The position numbers were made by a program, and so were the translations under genes. From Brassica napus (lineage: Eukaryota; Streptophyta; Magnoliopsida; Brassicales; Brassicaceae), in contig NC_063452.1 in the NCBI RefSeq assembly GCF_020379485.1, forward strand, positions 13,123,065 through 13,187,064: 64,000 nt of DNA, read 5' to 3'. The notes under the pieces are model-generated. The model searched no databases, was not told the DNA's origin, and saw only the letters and a program-made list of their open reading frames with translations. Each line of letters starts with the position of its first letter. Within the stretch, counting starts at the first letter, position 1. Shown here piece by piece: positions 57,327-64,000 of this stretch.

Positions 57327-57773
57327 AAGTCTTAAAACCGAAGTTTGGTTTGGTTGTAAAAGCTATACTTTTTAATTAGCTTTTTAACCTTTTTGTAGAA
57401 TATTTGGGTGGTGATGGAAAAAAACTACATTTAAAAGAGAGAAGAGAATCTCTGTTTCATAGTTTTATGTTGTGAATGTGAACTTGAGTTTGAAGTTGCA
57501 GAGTTTTTCTTTTAACTTTTATCAATGGAAAGCTTTCTGTGGGAACTGAAAGGCATCGTGTCATGCAAACCGGAGTTGATATAAACTGACCCGGTTCGAA
57601 TAAAATTGATTACAAGCTCTCACAGAATCAAACTTTATGATCTTTAAATGGTTTGGTATCGCACGTCTTTCACTGGCCAACAACTATGAGACGTTGGCTT
57701 TGAAGAAACCACAACCTAACGTATCAATCAAAATCACTACTACACTGACACCTCTTTTTGTGTCACTTTCTAC
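57327..57773. other. 3' flank of the PP2-A11-like gene
   Basis: Contains the probable 3' UTR. No clear second gene. The last eight bases (57766-57773, CTTTCTAC) are the target duplication of the next element. Confidence 0.5.
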
Positions 57774-58405
57774 TAGCCCTGGGACGGATCCGGATATCCG
57801 GGAAATTTAGGGTAATCCGGATTCGGATCCGGATCCGTCGGATCCGTGGATTTAATATCCGGATCCGGATTCGTGGTTTCCGGATATCCGGGTTTCGGAT
57901 ATCCGTCTCGATATTCTATTATCCGCGGATATCCGGATCCGGATCCGGATCCGTCAAAATAATTAAAAATAATTTTTTAACAAAAAATGTTAATTTTTTA
58001 ACAAAAAAATATTAATTTTTAACAAAAAATATTAATTTTTTTAACAAAAAATACTAATTTTTTTAATATAATACATAAATTAAATATTTATAAATATATT
58101 TATATATGTTTATAATATTGTAAAACTAAAATATAATATTATAAGATTAATTCATGTATAAATATTAATATATCAAATATAAATATTAATAAAATTTAAA
58201 AATTTAATGTATTTTAAAAATACGGATCCGGATCCGGATATCCGGACCTAAAAATTACGATATCCGGATCCGGATTCGGTTTGCACGGATCCAAGATTTT
58301 ACTATCCGGATTCGGATCCGGGCACCCCGGATATCCTATTTTCGGAGCGGATCGGGAGCGGATCTCGGATCGAATCCGGATCTCGGATAATAAGTCTCAG
58401 GCCTA
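57774..58405. mobile_element. Small hAT-type element with GGATCCGGAT repeats
   Basis: 632 bp. The exact 8 bp duplication CTTTCTAC (57766-57773 and 58406-58413) is diagnostic of the hAT superfamily. The short imperfect inverted tips are TAGCCCTGGGAC and, read inward, TAGGCCTGAGAC. Both subterminal regions consist of many CGGATCCGGATATCCG-type palindromes around an AT-rich core. Open frames here are artefacts of the repeat. Non-autonomous. Confidence 0.88.
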
Positions 58406-58413
58406 CTTTCTAC

Positions 58414-58857
58414 CACACCGTGTTTTAAAAAATATCTTTCCACAATTCGATTTAAAGTCTAACCATTTGGAGAAAGTCAGGAAACTATTGATGTTCAAAT
58501 CAGAAACCAAAATGAAATGTCCATTACAAACATGAGGTTCTATGTAATATCCGTTACAAACAACAACAGCATAGTAAATCTCCTCACGAGGAATTTAATA
58601 GAGTTGTGACTTGTGAGTCTCGTGACTATCGTCAACAGAGTCAGCGTCCGTTACAAATTAGGTCTGCAACGGTATGATGGTACATATTTTTTTGGATGTT
58701 TGTAGACTTAGTTTGAGGACTGCATATTTAATTTCAGGATTGTAGACTTATATCATGCCGTAGATTTGTCTTTTGAATCGCAAAATTAATTGGATTACCC
58801 TACAATGATTATGACATTTTAAGTACTACTACATCTTTTTTCCGCGCATGCTATCAA
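58414..58857. other. Stretch without a recognisable gene
   Basis: Between the hAT element and the MULE-type MITE. No gene or repeat supported. Confidence 0.5.
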
Positions 58858-58866
58858 TATTTTTAA

Positions 58867-59351
58867 GGGCAATTTTTTTAAATAGACAATTTTCAAGTTT
58901 TAGTAACAAAAATAGATCACAAGGAGGGAAATGACCAAAATATTTCATTTAATAGGTAAAAAGACCCTAATACTTTAGATATATAAAAAAATAAAAAAAA
59001 ATAAAAAAATAAAAAAAATAAAAAAATTATGGTTTTAGATTATATGTTTTCAAAATCGAACTTCTTTATAATTTTTTTTTTGAATTTTTTTTTTGTAATT
59101 CGAAAATACTCTTTTAAACTATTTTATAAATTTTTATTTTCAAATTTTTAATATTTATTTTTTATTTTATAAAATTTTAAACCTCAATACCAAATCCGCA
59201 CCCCTTAACTCTAAACCCTAACATTTGGATTAGTTAACCCTAGGGGTATAAATGTATATTTGCCTCTTTAATGAAACATTTTGGTCATTTTGATTCTTAG
59301 AGTCTATATTTGTGACAAAAACTTTTTTAGTGCTATACTATGGTATTTCTC
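58867..59351. mobile_element. MULE-type MITE with exact 9 bp target duplication
   Basis: 485 bp bracketed by TATTTTTAA at 58858-58866 and 59352-59360. The ends GGGCAATTTTTTTAAATAG and, inward from the right, GAGAAATACCATAG are weakly inverted. Inner parts are better matched, with AATGACCAAAATNTTTCATT in both arms. The interior includes CCCTAAC-type sequence common to this family. Non-coding. Confidence 0.75.
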
Positions 59352-59367
59352 TATTTTTAAAAACTGA

Positions 59368-59632
59368 TACTCTTTCTGTTTCATAATAAATGTCATTTTG
59401 ACTTTTTTTTCTTGTTACAAAAAAAGTGTCACTTTACAATTTTAATACAAATTATATTTACTTTTAGCTGAAAATTAATTGAAAACTGCATTGATTTTAT
59501 AAATATTTTTATTTATCTCAAATACTATTGGTCAGAGAAGTATAATTAATAACAACTTACATATATTTCCGCCACTTTCTTAATCTGTGTGAAAAATGTC
59601 AAAGTGACACTTATTTAGAAACGGATAGAGTA
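59368..59632. mobile_element. Stowaway-type MITE adjoining the MULE-type MITE
   Basis: Ends TACTCTTTCTGTTTCATAAT and, inward from the right, TACTCTATCCGTTTCTAAAT, with TA at both borders. The inner arms share GTGTCACTTT/AAAGTGACAC. About 265 bp. It starts 8 bp after the previous element's target duplication. Confidence 0.85.
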
Positions 59633-60985
59633 TTAACTTTTATTTGTCTTGTTTTCATATCTTCTGTATTTATGAGGTATTTTTATTTCATAGTTTTCAA
59701 TCCAATGTGAATTTTATTTCTATCATTTTTTTTCATTTTTTAAGTTATAAAATAAGGATTTTTTTAGATAATATGTACACACATCTTTTTTTTAATAGTT
59801 TTCATATTAGTAATCCAAAAAACTCAGTAAGAATAACATAATAAAGGAAAAACTTTTATATATATTTTTATGAACCTTTATATATATTTTATATTAATGT
59901 TTGTTGACAATATGACTTTCTTTGTTATCCTAATATCTTATACACACTCCAATGCCGAGTGAATAATAAGTCAACTTCAAAACTTTCGTTCTTGATGTTC
60001 ATTAATTGTTTGAAATTAGCCGCTTCTTAATCTCATACAAAGAGAGAGAGGTATAAACGTTGACATGCCATAATTTCTTAATATGAAAGCTTCATTCTAG
60101 GTGACTATTTTGTTGGTATAATTATATTTTAGTATATTTGTGTTTTCTTATAACAACTTTTATTTTCGTTTATTGATTTTGGAGATATATTCTTTGTATA
60201 ATACATATTTACCTTATCTGTTTGAAAAATAATTTATTTCAATTTATTTTTTCCCTTAAAAATAAATTTGAGAAGTTCCTTGGTAGGTATGTGCTTATAG
60301 TGGGAAATGTAGTAATCGATTGTAATTTTCAGTATATAGGGAAACGTCTTCATTCTTTGATTGAGAGTATTGTTGTTGTTCGCGTAACTTTAACATATGA
60401 ATGCATCGTTAGCTTTAATTCCTATGGTTCAGATGTTCCATGGATTGTGAGATTTCATAAAAAAAATATGTCATCTTCATAAATTTATATTTCGCAATTT
60501 CTTCGTGTTAGTTACAATGCAATTTGCTATCTATTTTAAATTATTTTATAAATATATTTGCCTGATAAAAATAATAACATTTTGATATTACGACACATGT
60601 GATTTTCGAGGTATATTATTTTAGATATTTTCAAGATGAGAAATGATAATTGTGAAATAAATAAATAAAATTTGGCTTTGTCATTTCTGCTTCGTTTAAA
60701 TAATGCTTCTATTTTAATTAACTGTCTTTCTTTTATTCTGTCCCAATCAAAAAAAATTACAAACAAACCCAATATTAAGTAAATTAAAAGAAAAATAAAA
60801 GAGCTATCTATGGTTTTATCACAGAAAAATCAAGATAACAACAAATGAGGAAGTGGCCGCAGGATAGATTCTACTAATCTTTCTGTATGAAATACAACAC
60901 AATAAGCGATATATGTATTGCTCAAAAACAAAAGCGATATATGTAGTTCTTTTATCACTTCGGGTACTACAACTCTTTGAGACAA
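59633..60985. other. AT-rich stretch without a supported gene
   Basis: Several short open frames, all Phe/Ile/Lys-rich as expected for AT-rich DNA. Nothing is recognised. Confidence 0.45.
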
Positions 60986-61930
60986 TAGAAAAGGTTAACC
61001 CGAACCAGTTTAGATGTTCTTGGAACTATTCTGGAAGGTCCATCTCAAAAATTTCTGGAGCCTGATGGCACTTGGCAAAACCGGTTGGTGTACATGTTTT
61101 CAGGAACGACCAAACTCAAAGGTTCTGAGGTTGTAATGTGATTTGTGTTTCTCTAAATATTTCAACTTACAAATCGTTGGTTTTCATGTTTTTCTTCTGA
61201 GTTCTGAGGCCCTTAGGGAGTAGTTTGACTAAATAGAAAAGCATACATGATGCAATGGGATTGAAAAATAAAATCTTCAAAGTAATCTAAATAATAAGCC
61301 AATGCTCAATAACCAAAGAAATAGTCCAATAGAATCCAAGAATGATAACCCTAAAATTTAACATGGTATTTGATACGAAGTAACTAAAGCTCATAATGAA
61401 ATGTTTGAAAATCCTGAGTAATCCATACGCTGTTTGACTTGCAGATAATTTCTGCTTTCAATAATCCTAACAAAACTTCATGTTTCTTTTGCTTCTCTAT
61501 TACTCTCTCTTCTGAAACAACCTAACAAATAGATAAATCAAAAATACCAACCACATTACAAACATGTCATTTCCTCTACCTCGGTGTAAGCCTCTATTCT
61601 TGATTTCATTTAAACCAATTGCAATCAGAGAAATACTTGATGGACCGGTCTGAAAACGATCCCTCTTCATATATACTGCAAAAAGAGAATGTATCCAGTC
61701 CCCACCAAGCTCAGGCTTCATCAAAAAACTCAACCTTAAATTTCTCTGCGGTTGGTGAGGTCTGCTAGAACAGCCTCGTCAAGTTCTGCTTCAAGTAATG
61801 CATGCCTCCAGTCCCCAATGGCCATCAAACACTCCACAGCAAGCACTTGAAAATGAGAAGTTGAAGGATCAAAGCTGACCTGATAAGTTATGCAGATGTA
61901 TTCCTCCTCTATGGTTTCTAGGCCTGAATG
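60985..61930 (-). pseudogene. Unidentified coding relics on the minus strand
   Basis: Minus strand 61736-61925 is an exon-like frame with a typical protein composition (YICITYQVSFDPSTSH, then VLAVECLMAIGDWRHALLEA), opening after an AG acceptor-like site and ending TAA. About 61140-60990 has another protein-like stretch (LSLVVPENMYTNRFCQVP, then RIVPRTSKLV) interrupted by a TGA. Codon use looks coding compared with the flanks. I do not recognise the family. They may be remains of a host gene's 3' end, or exons of an unannotated gene. Confidence 0.4.
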
Positions 61931-62121
61931 TCAGCAAAACTCTCTGAATGTACAGTTGGAAAAAATTTATTGGCGGATTCTTCAATGGTAGTAGTTTCAA
62001 AACTCAGGCCCTGTTAATATACATTGTACACATAATATTCACAGAACAAACAACAATATTGCCCAGCTAAATCAACAGAACAAATCACGATCAACAATTG
62101 AAATGGCAACCAAGTCGTCCT

Positions 62122-62353
62122 TGTTGGAGATAAACTTGAAGATAGCTTAGGAATCAAGTTATCTTTATCCTAGTTGAAATAGATAAATACAAATAGTGTT
62201 GTCCTAATGAGTTTAGGATATATATCTCTATATAAGAAGATGGTGAGGTGTGCCATGAACTTGTGAGTTTTAGAGATTATTTGTGAGAGCTTAAGTTTTG
62301 AGATATTTTCTTGAGCTAATAAAATTGTGTTTGATAATCTTTGAGTCTCAACA
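62122..62353 (+). repeat. Candidate 5' LTR of a copia element
   Basis: About 232 bp starting TGTTGGAGATAAAC and ending TCTCAACA, giving the TGTTG...CAACA inverted ends usual for LTRs. A primer-binding site TGGTATCAGAGC, complementary to initiator tRNA-Met, lies at 62374, some 20 bp after the proposed end. That spacing is longer than usual, so the right LTR border may be a little further on. The 3' LTR is outside the window. Confidence 0.6.
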
Positions 62354-62404
62354 TAATACGTTTGGCTAATAATTGGTATCAGAGCAAAACCGTAAGCGTG
62401 AACG

Positions 62405-64000
62405 ATGAGTGATCTTGCAATCGTATGCGTGAAACCGAAGGAGGGATCGTCGTCCTTGAAGTGCCCTATGTTAAGCTCGGTCAATTACACTGTCTGGAGG
62501 TGGAGACAACCGAGAGTGACAAGAATGATATGGCCATCGCTCTCATCTTCCAATCTATTCCCGAAGCACTTATTCTTCAGCTTGGTGATATAGAGACTAC
62601 AAAAAAGGTTTGGGATGCGATAAAGGCATGCCATCTAGGAGCAGACAGAGTTAGATAAGCTTGATTACAAACCCTAAAAGCAGAGTTTGATCGATTGAAG
62701 ATGAAGGAAACCGAATCTATTGATGACTTCGTCGGCAAGCTATCTGAAATTTCATCTAAATCTGCATCTTTAGGAGAAAATATCGACGAGTCAAAGTTGG
62801 TAAAGAAATTTCTTTCAAGTCTACCGAGAAAGAAATACATTCACATAGTGGCGTCGCTGGAGCAGGTTCTCGATCTCAACATCACAACCTTTGAAGATAT
62901 TATTGGACGTTTAAAGGCTTATGAGGAACGGGTAGGCAAAATGAAGCAGATAACGAAGATCAAAACAAATTGATGTACACAAACTCGGATAACCAAAGCA
63001 CTCAATCAAATCGTGAGCATAATGGACGAGGAGGACGAGGAGGAAGGTTCTATGGGAGAGGTCGCGGACGAGGAAGATATTATCGTGAGTTCGATATATC
63101 AAAGATAACGTGTTTTTGTTGCGACAAAACATGACACTTCGCCTCTGGCTGTCCAGATAGATTACTGAAACTTTAGGAAACATATGAGAACAAAGCCGAG
63201 GACACTCAAGAAGCTGACAGATTGCTCATGCATGAAGTTGTCTACCTTAATGAAAAGAATGTGAAACCGAAGGATTTCGAAGATAGTTCCAACAACGACA
63301 GAATTTGGTACTTGGACAATGGGGCTAGTAATCACATGACTGGAAAACGTGATTATTTTAAAACTATTGATGAATCAATAACAGGGAAAGTACGATTCGG
63401 CGATGATTCAAGAATCGACATCAAAGGGAAGGGGTCTATACTTTTCGTGAGCCAAAATGGATCAAAGAAAGTACTAGCTGATGTCTACTACATCCCGGAT
63501 CTTAAAAGCAACATAATAAGCCTCGGTCAAGCAACATAATCAGGGTGTGAGATCAAGATGAAAGATGGATATCTAACCCTACATGATAAAGATGGAAAGC
63601 TCATTGTGCAAGCTAAGAGATCAGTGAACCGTCTCTACAAAGTACTTATGGATATAGTTGATGTTGAATGCAATCAAGTCACTGCACAAACAGAGACAAG
63701 CAAGTGGCACGCACGTTTAGGGCATATTGGAACGAGATCAATGAAGATGATGATCAAGGATCAATTGGTGATAGGTCTACCAAAACTGAATGTCGAGAGA
63801 GAAACATGTGCATCGTGTTTGCTTGGCAAACAAGCAAGACGTCCATTCCCTAGTTCAAGTTCATATCGAGCTGAGAAAACATTAGAACTTGTACATGGAG
63901 ACTTATGCGGACAAATATCACCTCCTTCGGCTGGAAATAATAGGTACATCTTTGTTCTTATCGACGATTATTCAAGATACATGTGGTCTATACTTTTGAA
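62405..64000 (+). pseudogene. copia gag-pol polyprotein, decayed and cut by the window end
   Basis: The gag UBN2-type region reads MAIALIFQSIPEALILQLGD, then FDRLKMKETESIDDFVGKL. A zinc knuckle follows (CFCCDKT, stop, HFASGCPDR), its Gly codon apparently now TGA at 63132. Protease appears as WYLDNGASNHMTG (family motif D-S/T-G-A, here D-N-G-A). Next come LADVYYIPDLKSNIISLGQ, a stop at 63537, the pre-integrase part (WHARLGHIGTRSMK, then CASCLLGKQ) and the integrase start (LVHGDLCGQISPPS, FVLIDDYSRYMW). The reading frame changes near 62450 and 62980, and stops occur at 62656 and 62662. Confidence 0.85.

Larger units (their letters stand above)
62122..64000 (+). mobile_element. Ty1/copia LTR retrotransposon, 5' part
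   Basis: LTR, primer-binding site, gag, protease, GAG-pre-integrase and the start of the integrase core follow in copia order. The element continues past the window end. Several stops and frameshifts show it is an inactive copy. Confidence 0.85.

Noticed and set aside
57758..58015. Arg/Ile-rich frame (RIRIRIRRIRG) that looks like a repetitive protein
   Set aside because: Direct translation of the GGATCCGGATATCCG array at the hAT element's end.
59195..59235. CCCTAAC-like words suggesting interstitial telomere repeat
   Set aside because: Only scattered partial units, and they belong to the MULE-type MITE family sequence.
1..64000. CRISPR arrays, operons, bacterial-type promoters
   Set aside because: The sequence is plant nuclear DNA. 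The regular repeats seen are transposon subterminal repeats or microsatellites.

Overview
The window is plant nuclear DNA and reads as a crucifer, most likely a Brassica-type genome. It is AT-rich, its genes have GT-AG introns, and it is crowded with DNA transposons. Four intact protein genes are recognisable: a rhomboid protease (RBL2-like, 11059-12492, +), the GPI-transamidase subunit PIG-U (13700-16501, -), a GRAS transcription factor (SCL28-like, 18601-20532, +) and an F-box/phloem-protein-2 protein (PP2-A11-like, 56250-57326, +). From memory, these match consecutive Arabidopsis loci At1g63120, At1g63110, At1g63100 and At1g63090, so this is a collinear block read in reverse. The first three are tightly packed. 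The fourth is about 36 kb away, and almost all of that gap is transposon sequence.

Layout: 1-10 kb holds Helitron-like sequence, a decayed intron-containing SGT1 pseudogene (2484-3498), a cluster of three MITEs (4363-5202) and two Helitrons with both ends visible (5877-6941 and 8855-9982). 10.5-20.5 kb is the gene island. The SCL28 promoter carries four MSA-type AACGG cores within about 90 bp, which fits mitotic control by MYB3R factors. 21-32 kb is Helitron-rich and contains a roughly 2.7 kb tandem duplication (24434-27128 and 27139-31848). The second copy was later hit by a Helitron and by a MULE, and the first copy preserves the empty site for both. 34118-41250 is a complete, apparently intact CACTA element with matching TIRs, a TAT target duplication, a five-exon transposase of 1,116 residues, an open second gene and a large internal palindrome made of its own subterminal motif. 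41.3-47.8 kb is decayed MULE-like sequence with a truncated DUF1985/Ulp1-type gene and a pair of 241 bp direct repeats. 48-50 kb holds two Stowaway MITEs and a SINE with a perfect 13 bp target duplication. 51086-55510 is a second CACTA element of another family, inactivated by stops, frameshifts and an internal deletion that joins its two genes. After PP2-A11 come a small hAT element, a MULE-type MITE, a Stowaway MITE, unidentified coding relics and the 5' end of a decayed Ty1/copia retrotransposon that runs off the window.

The four host genes do not form a pathway. Their shared position reflects ancestral gene order. The strongest points for follow-up are the possibly autonomous CACTA element and its palindrome, the natural empty sites inside the tandem duplication, and the MSA cluster and short leader ORF of the SCL28 gene. 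No sequence search was run. Family names rest on motifs recognised by eye.
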